Positions 1 to 6,087 of a stretch of DNA of 12,918 bases are shown here, piece after piece. The number at the start of each line of letters is the position of its first letter. Within the stretch, counting starts at the first letter, position 1. This DNA is from JAFGCR01 sp964538225 (GTDB lineage: Bacteria; Patescibacteriota; Gracilibacteria; UM-FILTER-43-11). The notes under the pieces were generated by a model that worked only from the letters and a program-made list of their open reading frames with translations, ran no database searches and was not told the origin of the DNA. The stretch lies in assembly GCA_964538225.1 (NCBI GenBank), contig CAZIDW010000035.1:1-12918 (forward strand), given 5' to 3'. The position numbers and the translations under genes were made by a program.

Positions 1-542
1 ATTTTGACCTGCGCGTACGCGTGGCCGGGCACAAAGACCAGCCGAGCCTGGTTGCCGATGGCTTTTTGCAAAGCCACCAAAAGCACCGCCATATCCTCGC
101 AGTCCGCGCCGCCGGTTTTCAGGACGGCGAGAGGATTTTCAAGTTGATCATGAAACTGGGAGTCAGGAACGTAAACAATCTGGTCGCGCACAAAATAATA
201 AAGCGCCTTGCTCTGACACACCCGGTCAGCGGTCCGGCAGGAATCGGCCGCGATAAAATTGGCGATCTGTTTGATAGTGTCTGATGATTCGGAAACCACC
301 TGTTTAACTTCCTCCGGCCGGTGTGACGTAAACGGTTTGGAAAGGTCGGCCGGCAGGAACCGCTGGATATCCGACAGGGCCAATTTCATGCGCGGTTCAG
401 GATGAAAAAGATAAAAATAACCGCGGATAGAAAGTAAAATAAGCGCGATGATCGCCAGCCCCGCCACCAAACGGTAAAACGGAGAATGTTTCTTATCTCC
501 AATCGGTTCAAACGGCAGTTCATGATCGTTTTTTTCAGTCAT
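1..542 (-). CDS. Membrane-anchored transglutaminase-like protein (C-terminus cut by the window edge)
   Basis: This reading frame is open to the left edge, giving 180 visible residues. A basic cytoplasmic stretch (about residues 17-24) is followed by one hydrophobic segment (about 25-46), so the rest probably faces outward. Residues 110-180 look like a transglutaminase/cysteine-protease core. The sequence TGGADCEDMAVLL puts the likely nucleophile at Cys148, and PGHAYAQV puts the likely His at 174; the third catalytic residue would lie beyond the edge. In this superfamily the Cys-His-Asp triad cuts or cross-links amide bonds. The substrate cannot be told from sequence. The ATG overlaps the nadC stop by one base (TGATG), so translation is probably coupled. 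I saw no Shine-Dalgarno sequence. The fold assignment is fairly sure; peptidase versus cross-linker is open. Confidence 0.82.
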   Translation of the reverse strand, partial: MTEKNDHELPFEPIGDKKHSPFYRLVAGLAIIALILLSIRGYFYLFHPEPRMKLALSDIQRFLPADLSKPFTSHRPEEVKQVVSESSDTIKQIANFIAADSCRTADRVCQSKALYYFVRDQIVYVPDSQFHDQLENPLAVLKTGGADCEDMAVLLVALQKAIGNQARLVFVPGHAYAQVK

Positions 543-1429
543 CAGGCAATAAGGTTTAAGGAAAAATCCAAAGACGCGGCTTTATTAGTGATCGCGCCGG
601 ACGAAATCGCCGATACGCCTTTAATAGCATATTGTTTGATATTTTTTTCATTGATCCCGCCGGACACTTCAATAAGCGCGCCTGTTTTTTGGAGGAGCGG
701 AACAGCTTTGCGCACCTCCGGCGGCCTGAAATCATCCAGCATGACTGCCATTTTTTCAGGAAGCCGGAGCATTTTACAGATATCAACGAATTCCGACACC
801 TGTTTTAAATCCTCAAATTCGATCTCGATAAAACGGTATCGGGAAGCCTGTTTAAAGACACGTTTCAGGCTCACGAAAAAATCATCAGTCAGCGCGAGAT
901 GATTTTCTTTGATAAGGACTGCGTCGCTCAGGTTCAGGCGGTGGGTGCCGCCGCCGCCCACGGCCACTGCGCGCTTATCCAGATCGCCCCACAGGGTCTT
1001 CCGGGTTGCCAGAAGCTTGACGGCACGCGGTAATTTAGAGGCGAGACGATGTGTCGCGGTAGCGACCCCACTCATCCGCTGGAGCAAATTTAAAAGTGTG
1101 CGCTCACCTGCCAGCATCCTGTCCGCCCGGCCTTTCAGTTCCAGAATGACATCCCTTTTTCTGATTTTTGATCCGTCTTTCTTCTTCCGGAGGATGCGGA
1201 TGCCCAGTTTTTTCAAGAACCATTCCGCCTCTGATAAACCGGCAAGCACACCGGATTCCCTGGTAATCACTTTTGCCGTAACAATACGAGTTTGTTCAGG
1301 TACAAAATATTTGGTGGTCGCATCGCCCCTGCCCAAATCATTCAGATACGCCTGCCACACATACAGACGGACCGCTTTTTGGTAGGCGGCTGAACGCAAA
1401 GTCAGTGATGAGCGGGCATTGAAAAACAT
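542..1429 (-). CDS. nadC: Nicotinate-nucleotide pyrophosphorylase (quinolinate phosphoribosyltransferase)
   Basis: NadC converts quinolinate and PRPP to nicotinate mononucleotide, CO2 and pyrophosphate in de novo NAD synthesis. Numbered from the ATG at 1429 (295 aa, a usual NadC length), the family landmarks appear in order: LGRGD (32-36), ERTLLNLLQRMSG (from 109), TRKT (142-145), a glycine run with HR (158-164), LIKENH with Lys174, EIEFE (202-206), MLDD (230-233) and VSGG (255-258). The common GG-x-x-NHR motif reads GGGGTHR here, with Thr for Asn. An in-frame ATG at 1495 would add 22 residues unlike NadC, and that stretch contains the -35 box of the divergent promoter and a TATAAT. I therefore prefer 1429. 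No quinolinate synthase or aspartate oxidase gene lies in the window. The membrane transglutaminase-like gene follows directly. Confidence 0.9.
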   Translation of the reverse strand: MFFNARSSLTLRSAAYQKAVRLYVWQAYLNDLGRGDATTKYFVPEQTRIVTAKVITRESGVLAGLSEAEWFLKKLGIRILRKKKDGSKIRKRDVILELKGRADRMLAGERTLLNLLQRMSGVATATHRLASKLPRAVKLLATRKTLWGDLDKRAVAVGGGGTHRLNLSDAVLIKENHLALTDDFFVSLKRVFKQASRYRFIEIEFEDLKQVSEFVDICKMLRLPEKMAVMLDDFRPPEVRKAVPLLQKTGALIEVSGGINEKNIKQYAIKGVSAISSGAITNKAASLDFSLNLIA

Positions 1430-1447
1430 AAAAACGGATATAGACCT

Positions 1448-1453
1448 ATTATA
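1448..1453 (-). promoter_or_regulatory. nadC: Candidate -10 box for nadC
   Basis: A perfect TATAAT on the minus strand lies 18 bases upstream of the preferred nadC ATG (1429), implying a leader of about 12 bases. The hexamer at 17-base spacing is TTTATC (1471-1476), a poor -35 box. Support is therefore the -10 match and its position only. Confidence 0.35.
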
Positions 1454-1488
1454 GTTACTTTTACAAACAGGATAAAGGAAGTCATCTG

Positions 1489-1517
1489 TTGACATCTTTA
1501 AAAAAAATAATTATGAT
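1489..1517 (+). promoter_or_regulatory. Near-consensus sigma70-type promoter for the 1550 gene
   Basis: TTGACA (1489-1494), a 17-base A-rich spacer and TATGAT (1512-1517) match the housekeeping consensus at 11 of 12 positions. Transcription would start near 1524, giving a leader of about 26 bases before the ATG at 1550. The leader has no purine-rich ribosome-binding site. Confidence 0.75.
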
Positions 1518-1549
1518 TCAAAACCTTTAGCCCTCTAAGTCCAACAATT

Positions 1550-1867
1550 ATGAATATCAAATCCCCCACCAATAGTCTGGAATACCCAGGCTGGATGCAG
1601 CGGTTCAGACCGACTGATTTAAAATGGCTGAACGCGGAAAAGACCGCCGCTTTATGCGTGATAAGCGAATCCCGTTACCGGCTGAGCATCGTCTGGACAA
1701 AAGACGGCACCGCCAAAGGGACCCGATGCGCTGAAGTGGCATCAACCCAGCAAACGGATATGAAAACTCTGGAAAAACTATTCAATGGTTTTGAAGTGTG
1801 CGAAAAAACCTGGCAAACGCCTCCTGATGAAATCGCCGGACAGATCCGTGAACAACTGGCCGTCTGA
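1550..1867 (+). CDS. Small protein of unknown function (105 aa)
   Basis: I do not recognise this protein. It is soluble-looking, with no signal peptide or membrane segment, is rich in Thr and Lys, has three Trp in the first half (15, 26, 49) plus one at 88, and three Cys (36, 60, 84) spaced exactly 24 residues apart. The stretch at about 33-50 (ALCVISESRYRLSIVW) reads as two beta strands; the C-terminal third looks helical. The gene is believable because a near-consensus promoter sits just upstream and its stop overlaps the start of the next gene by one base (TGATG). The two proteins are probably made together and may act together. Confidence 0.72.
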   Translation: MNIKSPTNSLEYPGWMQRFRPTDLKWLNAEKTAALCVISESRYRLSIVWTKDGTAKGTRCAEVASTQQTDMKTLEKLFNGFEVCEKTWQTPPDEIAGQIREQLAV

Positions 1868-2136
1868 TGGGAAAACCGGATGAACTCAAATGCGGGATCC
1901 TGCGCATTAAAGTCAAGACCATACAATCAGAAGATGGGCGGATTAAAATTGTCAACCAAACGGATGATGAACCCTGTGATCCGGCTAAGGTGAGGCGGCT
2001 GATAAAAGGAAGACGAGTCGACAATGAAAAAACGCTTAAATCAAAACAGGATGAAAATACTGAACCGGAAAAGGAATCCGCTGATCTGGAAGTGGACGAG
2101 ATATTAAAAAAATTTATCGAAAACATGCCTAGCTAA
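1867..2136 (+). CDS. Small charged protein of unknown function (89 aa)
   Basis: No family recognised. The first about 30 residues alternate hydrophobic and polar residues (GILRIKVKTI, GRIKIVNQ), suggesting beta strands. A basic patch follows (RRLIKGRR, about 43-50), then a very acidic and lysine-rich tail with a probable amphipathic helix at the end (DLEVDEILKKFIENM). The start overlaps the stop of the 105-aa gene by one base, a strong sign of translational coupling. The 3' end overlaps the convergent unknown gene by 8 bases, so there is no room for a terminator between them. Confidence 0.68.
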   Translation: MGKPDELKCGILRIKVKTIQSEDGRIKIVNQTDDEPCDPAKVRRLIKGRRVDNEKTLKSKQDENTEPEKESADLEVDEILKKFIENMPS

Positions 2137-2722
2137 AAAATTTGATATGCGCCCGTTCCGCCAATTGACGGGCCGCGAGTTCTACCAATGCTTCATAATC
2201 AGGACTCTGGAAAAACTGAGGATCGACTTCTCCCTTAAAATCCGGATCGACATAACGGTCATCATCAAAATAAAGGATGCCGTCCGCTAAATTAGCCGGA
2301 TTGCTTTTGTTGGGGTTAGTCGTGATATCGATTTTATAATCAGCAACCGGGATATTTCTTTCTAAATCAAACAACTCGACCCAACAATCAAAACTGCCGA
2401 CAAAATCAAGCTCGGTATCCACCGCGGAATAAAACCGGATATCGTATTTTTTACCGTCATTGACATCGCAGATATCCCCCATTGCCTCATCCACATCCAT
2501 AATAAGATTGCGCGCAAAAATACCTTTAGGACTGGAGGGGTTTTTTTCTTTCTGGTCATGCCGCACGTTCGACATCTGATCGGCCAATGTCTGAAATAAG
2601 CGTTTTCGAATGGCCGGAAAACCCGTTTCCTGTATAACGCGTTCGAATTCTCTTTCGGGAAAGGGGTGTTTTACCTTGCCCGCTAATAAAGATTCGATGT
2701 TTTTACCTTCCTGAAGACGCAT
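2129..2722 (-). CDS. Protein of unknown function (197 aa)
   Basis: I cannot assign a family. The N-terminal third (1-70) is basic and looks helical. The middle (about 90-140) has strands with acidic residues: DIRFYSAVDTELDFVG, then CWVELFD, then VADYKIDITTNPN. An Asp, a Glu and a Lys on adjacent strands resemble the core of PD-(D/E)XK nucleases, but this is a weak analogy. The C-terminal part is acidic (YFDDDRYVDPDFKGEVDP) and ends in a helix. There is no signal peptide or membrane segment. The gene has its own strong promoter (2747-2775) and a leader of about 18 bases without a ribosome-binding site. Its stop is TAG. Confidence 0.7.
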   Translation of the reverse strand: MRLQEGKNIESLLAGKVKHPFPEREFERVIQETGFPAIRKRLFQTLADQMSNVRHDQKEKNPSSPKGIFARNLIMDVDEAMGDICDVNDGKKYDIRFYSAVDTELDFVGSFDCWVELFDLERNIPVADYKIDITTNPNKSNPANLADGILYFDDDRYVDPDFKGEVDPQFFQSPDYEALVELAARQLAERAHIKFFS

Positions 2723-2746
2723 ATTAAAAACGCTATAAATCTATTT

Positions 2747-2775
2747 ATTATAGCATAAAATTAATATTCCTGCAA
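2747..2775 (-). promoter_or_regulatory. Extended -10 promoter for the 197-aa gene
   Basis: On the minus strand TTGCAG (2770-2775), a 17-base spacer and a perfect TATAAT (2747-2752) are present, with TGC directly before the -10 box (an extended -10). Transcription would begin near 2740. The spacer and -10 region is 23/25 identical to the promoter at 12707-12731. Confidence 0.7.
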
Positions 2776-2785
2776 GAATTTTAGA

Positions 2786-3082
2786 CTATATAACCATCAG
2801 CAACTGCTGACGGATACGTTCGGAAAAAGCAATAAAGTCAGCCGATGATTCAATGCGGTCAAAATAATCATCACAGTCCTTAGCGGAAATAAAAGAAGCG
2901 GTTTCCCCTCCGAAAATCGAGCCGGTCTTTAGGCCGGCTTTACTTAAAAAAAGACGTGTATCATTGATCAGGCTCTTAGAATGGACTCTCATCTTCCGTA
3001 AAACCCAATCGCCATCCAGGGGCTTTTCGGAAAGGACCGTTAATTCGCTATCTTTTGGCTTATCAGTGTCAGTCAGACTCAT
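2786..3082 (-). CDS. Small protein of unknown function (98 aa)
   Basis: No family recognised. The first about 20 residues are polar and probably disordered (LTDTDKPKDSELT). Residues 25-98 look like a compact alpha/beta domain with a basic first half (WVLRKMRVHSKSLINDTRLF) and a glycine turn (GLKTGSIFGGE) ending in an amphipathic helix. There is no membrane segment. It lies upstream of, and in the same direction as, the 197-aa gene, 63 bases away, but that gene has its own promoter, so common function is only a guess. The stop is TAG. The leader from the candidate promoter would be about 15 bases without a ribosome-binding site. Confidence 0.6.
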   Translation of the reverse strand: MSLTDTDKPKDSELTVLSEKPLDGDWVLRKMRVHSKSLINDTRLFLSKAGLKTGSIFGGETASFISAKDCDDYFDRIESSADFIAFSERIRQQLLMVI

Positions 3083-3103
3083 AAATCATCATTAAAGGTT
3101 ATT

Positions 3104-3131
3104 ATAATAATGAATATATTAATTTTGTCAA
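3104..3131 (-). promoter_or_regulatory. Candidate promoter for the 98-aa gene
   Basis: On the minus strand a perfect TTGACA (3126-3131) is followed after 16 bases by TATTAT (3104-3109); an overlapping TATAAT (3101-3106) gives a 19-base spacer. The start of transcription would be near 3097, 15 bases from the ATG at 3082. It sits back to back with the miaB promoter. Confidence 0.6.
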
Positions 3132-3136
3132 GAAGA

Positions 3137-3165
3137 TTGGCAGTATATGTAAAATAGGGTAAAAT
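3137..3165 (+). promoter_or_regulatory. miaB: Candidate promoter for miaB
   Basis: TTGGCA (3137-3142), a 17-base spacer and TAAAAT (3160-3165) each match consensus at 5 of 6 positions. A second TAAAAT at 3150-3155 pairs less well with TTGTCA (3125-3130), spacer 19. The predicted leader is only about 14 bases and lacks a Shine-Dalgarno sequence. Confidence 0.55.
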
Positions 3166-3185
3166 GCAAATCTAAAAATCCTCAT

Positions 3186-4532
3186 ATGAAATATTTTATC
3201 CAGACTTACGGCTGTCAGATGAACTATTCGGATTCCGAACGGATTGTGACCGTTCTGGAAAAAATGGATTATACAAAAACCGATGGGTTCCAGGAAGCCG
3301 ACCTGATTATTCTGAATACCTGTTCGGTAAAACAGAAAGCGGAAGACAGGATATATGGATTGGGAGAAATATTCGCCCCGATGAAAGAAAAAAATCCGAA
3401 TCTGAGAATCGGTATCACGGGTTGTATGATACGGGAGGAGTCAGGAATACGGGATGAGGCAAAACACGATGTTTTCAGAATTATGCCGACCATTGATTTT
3501 GTATTCCGCATCAAAGACCTGATGCACTTGCCGGATTTTTTGAGTAGACTGCACAATACAAAGGGGGCGAAAGCCGCTAAAAATATCTGTGACTATTTTC
3601 ACATTCCTCCGACCATCTCTAACCTTTCACAGGTATTCATCCCGGTTTCCAAAGGGTGTAATAATTTCTGCTCGTACTGCATTGTTCCTTACGCCCGCGG
3701 CTGCGAGGAATGCCGGCCCATGGCGGATATTCTGGATGAAGTTAAAAAAGCCGCCAAAAGAGGAGCAAAAGAAATCAATCTGGTCGGCCAGAATGTGAGC
3801 ACTTATAACGCACCGGATGCTGACCCCGACTCTAAAGAATCCCATTTCGCCCAATTGCTCCGTAAAATTGACGCGGTAAAAGAGGTGGAACGCATCCGAT
3901 TTTACACCGTCCACCCCAAAGACATGACGGATGACGTGATTGATCTGTACGGAAAGCTTAAAAGTATGGTGCCTCACATTCATCTGCCGATACAGTCCGG
4001 TTCAGAAACGGTTTTAAAACGGATGAACCGTAACTACAGCCCCGACCGTCTGCGCGAACTGGTCCGAAAACTAAGAAACCGACTGCCGCACATGTCCATC
4101 AGTTCCGACATCATTGTGGGGTTTTGCGGCGAAACGGAAAAAGAATTTCAGGAAAGCTGTAACCTGGTAAAAGAACTCAAACTCGATCTTTTATATATCT
4201 CCAAGTATTCCGAGCGGAAAGGTACATTGGCCTCCCAAAAATATAAAGACGATGTTCCGCTGGAAATGAAAAAAGACCGCTTTTTCCGCATCACTGAACT
4301 GATGAAAGGGATGTCACATAAGTACAACCAGCAGTTCAAGGGCAAAAAGGTGAAAATCCTGGTGGAACACATACGAAAAGGTTACGCGGACGGCCGGATC
4401 CCGGAATTCAAAATGGCCCGCTTTCAGGCGGACGACCCGAAACTCATTGGGCAATATGTGGATATTAAAGTGGATAAATGTATGGAATGGTGTTTGGAAG
4501 GTGATGTTGTTGCCTCAAACTCGAAATCCTAA
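3186..4532 (+). CDS. miaB: tRNA-2-methylthio-N6-dimethylallyladenosine synthase
   Basis: MiaB is a radical-SAM methylthiotransferase that adds a methylthio group to i6A37 of tRNAs reading U-initial codons. The N-terminal UPF0004 domain has the auxiliary-cluster cysteines Cys10 (QTYGCQMN), Cys46 (LNTCSVK) and Cys80 (GITGCM). The radical-SAM cluster CxxxCxxC is at 158, 162 and 165 (SKGCNNFCSYC), followed by the typical VPYARG. HLPIQSGSETVLKRMNR and SDIIVGFCGETEKEF are further family marks. A C-terminal TRAM RNA-binding domain spans about 378-444. The length of 448 aa is normal. MiaB fits better than RimO or MtaB because of the QTYGCQMN and VPYARG context. The last codons and stop lie in an A/T-rich repeat that also forms a hairpin. 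miaA is not in the window. Confidence 0.95.
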   Translation: MKYFIQTYGCQMNYSDSERIVTVLEKMDYTKTDGFQEADLIILNTCSVKQKAEDRIYGLGEIFAPMKEKNPNLRIGITGCMIREESGIRDEAKHDVFRIMPTIDFVFRIKDLMHLPDFLSRLHNTKGAKAAKNICDYFHIPPTISNLSQVFIPVSKGCNNFCSYCIVPYARGCEECRPMADILDEVKKAAKRGAKEINLVGQNVSTYNAPDADPDSKESHFAQLLRKIDAVKEVERIRFYTVHPKDMTDDVIDLYGKLKSMVPHIHLPIQSGSETVLKRMNRNYSPDRLRELVRKLRNRLPHMSISSDIIVGFCGETEKEFQESCNLVKELKLDLLYISKYSERKGTLASQKYKDDVPLEMKKDRFFRITELMKGMSHKYNQQFKGKKVKILVEHIRKGYADGRIPEFKMARFQADDPKLIGQYVDIKVDKCMEWCLEGDVVASNSKS

Positions 4533-4583
4533 ATTCGAAATTCGAATTTTTTTGAGTTTCGATAGTCGAGTTTCGAGTTTTTT
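4515..4583. repeat. Degenerate A/T-word repeat (TCGAAA / TTCGAAATT / GAGTTTCGA)
   Basis: The block repeats short related words: CTCGAAA, AAATTCGAAATTCGAA and twice (T)GAGTTTCGA / CGAGTTTCGAG. It overlaps the final five codons of miaB, so miaB ends Ser-Asn-Ser-Lys-Ser from repeat sequence. The block fills most of the 76-base gap to the glycosyltransferase. Confidence 0.55.
4517..4583 (+). terminator. Hairpin and T-run after miaB, built from A/T-word repeats
   Basis: A perfect 10-base inverted repeat, AAACTCGAAA (4517-4526) and TTTCGAGTTT (4571-4580), encloses a smaller hairpin AAATTCG / CGAATTT (4531-4537 / 4543-4549). Each 3' arm runs into a T-tract (4547-4553 and 4578-4583). This looks like an intrinsic terminator, although the stems are A/T-rich. 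The left arm lies inside the end of the miaB coding sequence. Confidence 0.5.
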
Positions 4584-4608
4584 GGTATTTTGATATATAG
4601 TATTAAAG

Positions 4609-5721
4609 ATGAAACCAAAAATAGCAATCATCACCGACTGGCTCACCAATTACGGGGGCGCCGAAAGCGTCATCTCCGCTTTTCACGACCTTTTTCCGGA
4701 TGCGCCGATTTATACGACCATTTACAAGCCGGAAAAAATGAGGGAGCTGGGGCATCTGAAGAATGTGCATACTACCTGGCTCAACAAAATCCCGTTCGCC
4801 AGACACCAATGGCTGCTTTCGCAGATGCCGACCGCGGTGGAGATGATGGACCTGAGCGATTACGACATCGTATTCAGCAGCTGCCACAGCGTAAGCAAAG
4901 GCGTGATCACCAAACCGGATACCCTGCACATCTGCTACTGCCATACCCCCATGCGCTACGCGTGGGAACAGTGGGACTTTGAAACACGCCTGAAAAAATT
5001 CCCTTTCTTTCTGCGTCCGCTGATCCGGCACCAGATTAAAAAAATACGGAAATGGGATTACTGCGCGGCCCAAAGGGTGGATGAATACATCGCCAATTCC
5101 ACCTACATCGCCGGAAAGATCAAAGAACATTATAAAAGGGGGGCCCATGTCATCTATCCGCCCGTGCGGACCAGCCGCTTCAGCCCTGCCGATAAGCCGG
5201 CCAGCGATTATTATCTGGCCGTAGGACGTTTGATTCCTTACAAAAAATTCGACCTGATCGTCCGCGCCTTCAGCGCACTTAAAAAACCGCTTAAGGTGGT
5301 CGGCACCGGTCCGGATTTTAAGGCAATCGAAAAACTGGCCGGACCGACAGTGCAGATTTTAGGACGGGTAAGTGACAGGGAACTGACGGACCTGTACGCC
5401 AACTGCCGGGCGTTCGTATTCCCTCAGATCGAAGACGCGGGGATTGTCCCGCTGGAAGCCATGGCCTCGGGCCGGCCGGTTATCGCGCTAAACCGAGGGG
5501 GCAGTATGGACAGCATGAAAGAAGGGACGACAGGGATTTTCTTTAAAGAGCAGACGATTGCAAGCCTGTCGGACGCAGTGGCCCGCTTTGAAAAGGCGTC
5601 ATTCGACCCTGAAAAAATCCGCAGACATGCGGAAGCGTTCGATACAGAACGTTTTAAAGAAAAAATCATGGATTTTATCAATAAAAAATGGGAAAACTTT
5701 AATCGTAAGCCACAATCCTGA
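4609..5721 (+). CDS. GT4-family glycosyltransferase
   Basis: This is a two-Rossmann (GT-B) glycosyltransferase of the GT4/'group 1' type, 370 aa. The N-terminal acceptor domain begins IAIITDWLTNYGGAE, with the family's typical glycine pair. The C-terminal donor domain starts near 202 with YLAVGRLIPYKKFD, then VVGTGPD, and carries the E-x7-E nucleotide-sugar motif at Glu275 and Glu283 (EDAGIVPLEAMASGRP). The usual EDFG or EPFG reads EDAG here. No membrane segment is seen, so it probably works at the inner face of the membrane on lipid- or polysaccharide-linked sugars. Donor and acceptor cannot be deduced. The stop is followed after one base by the mgsA ATG. The ATG is preceded by AT-rich sequence without a ribosome-binding site. 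Confidence 0.9.
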   Translation: MKPKIAIITDWLTNYGGAESVISAFHDLFPDAPIYTTIYKPEKMRELGHLKNVHTTWLNKIPFARHQWLLSQMPTAVEMMDLSDYDIVFSSCHSVSKGVITKPDTLHICYCHTPMRYAWEQWDFETRLKKFPFFLRPLIRHQIKKIRKWDYCAAQRVDEYIANSTYIAGKIKEHYKRGAHVIYPPVRTSRFSPADKPASDYYLAVGRLIPYKKFDLIVRAFSALKKPLKVVGTGPDFKAIEKLAGPTVQILGRVSDRELTDLYANCRAFVFPQIEDAGIVPLEAMASGRPVIALNRGGSMDSMKEGTTGIFFKEQTIASLSDAVARFEKASFDPEKIRRHAEAFDTERFKEKIMDFINKKWENFNRKPQS

Positions 5722-5722
5722 A

Positions 5723-6085
5723 ATGAAAAACATCGTCCTCATCGCCCACGACAACCTGAAAGGCAAAATGGTGAAATGGGCTAAAAAACACCAGGCTGTA
5801 CTAAAAAAACATAAACTTTTTGCCACCGGTACGACCGGAAAGGTGCTGATGGATAACGCAGAATTAAAAATCCGGCGTTTTAAAAGCGGGCCGCTGGGCG
5901 GGGATGTCCAGGTGGGCGCCCGGATAGCGGAAGGAAAAATAGACATCATGGTCTTTTTCTGGGATCCGCTTTCCCCTCAGCCGCATGATGTGGATGTAAA
6001 AGCCCTGTTCCGCATCGCAACGGTCCATAACATCATCGTGGCCATCAATCCGGCATCCGCCGACATACTGATTAAATCTTTATAA
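5723..6085 (+). CDS. mgsA: Methylglyoxal synthase
   Basis: MgsA removes phosphate from dihydroxyacetone phosphate to make methylglyoxal, a bypass of lower glycolysis that relieves sugar-phosphate build-up. From the ATG at 5723 the protein is 120 aa. Conserved pieces are AHDNLK (8-13), ATGTTG (34-39), SGPLGGD with the catalytic-base Asp61, and FWDPLSPQPHDVDVKALFR with His88 and Asp91. These residues sit ten positions before E. coli Asp71, His98 and Asp101, as expected from a shorter N-terminus. The frame is open upstream to an ATG at 5558, but that part overlaps the glycosyltransferase and is unlike MgsA. The gene lies between the glycosyltransferase (1-base gap) and the patatin gene (2-base gap). 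No glyoxalase gene is in the window. Confidence 0.93.
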   Translation: MKNIVLIAHDNLKGKMVKWAKKHQAVLKKHKLFATGTTGKVLMDNAELKIRRFKSGPLGGDVQVGARIAEGKIDIMVFFWDPLSPQPHDVDVKALFRIATVHNIIVAINPASADILIKSL

Positions 6086-6087
6086 AA

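Noticed and set aside
909..1385. 158-aa plus-strand open frame
   Set aside because: It lies antisense inside nadC, which has full family motifs; the translation is low-complexity Arg/Ser/Phe and looks like a shadow.
1430..1495. Upstream ATG of nadC adding 22 residues
   Set aside because: The extra residues do not resemble NadC and overlap the divergent promoter and a TATAAT; it cannot be fully excluded.
5558..5722. Longer N-terminus for methylglyoxal synthase
   Set aside because: It would overlap the glycosyltransferase by about 160 bases and the added residues are unlike MgsA; the ATG at 5723 gives the right family start.
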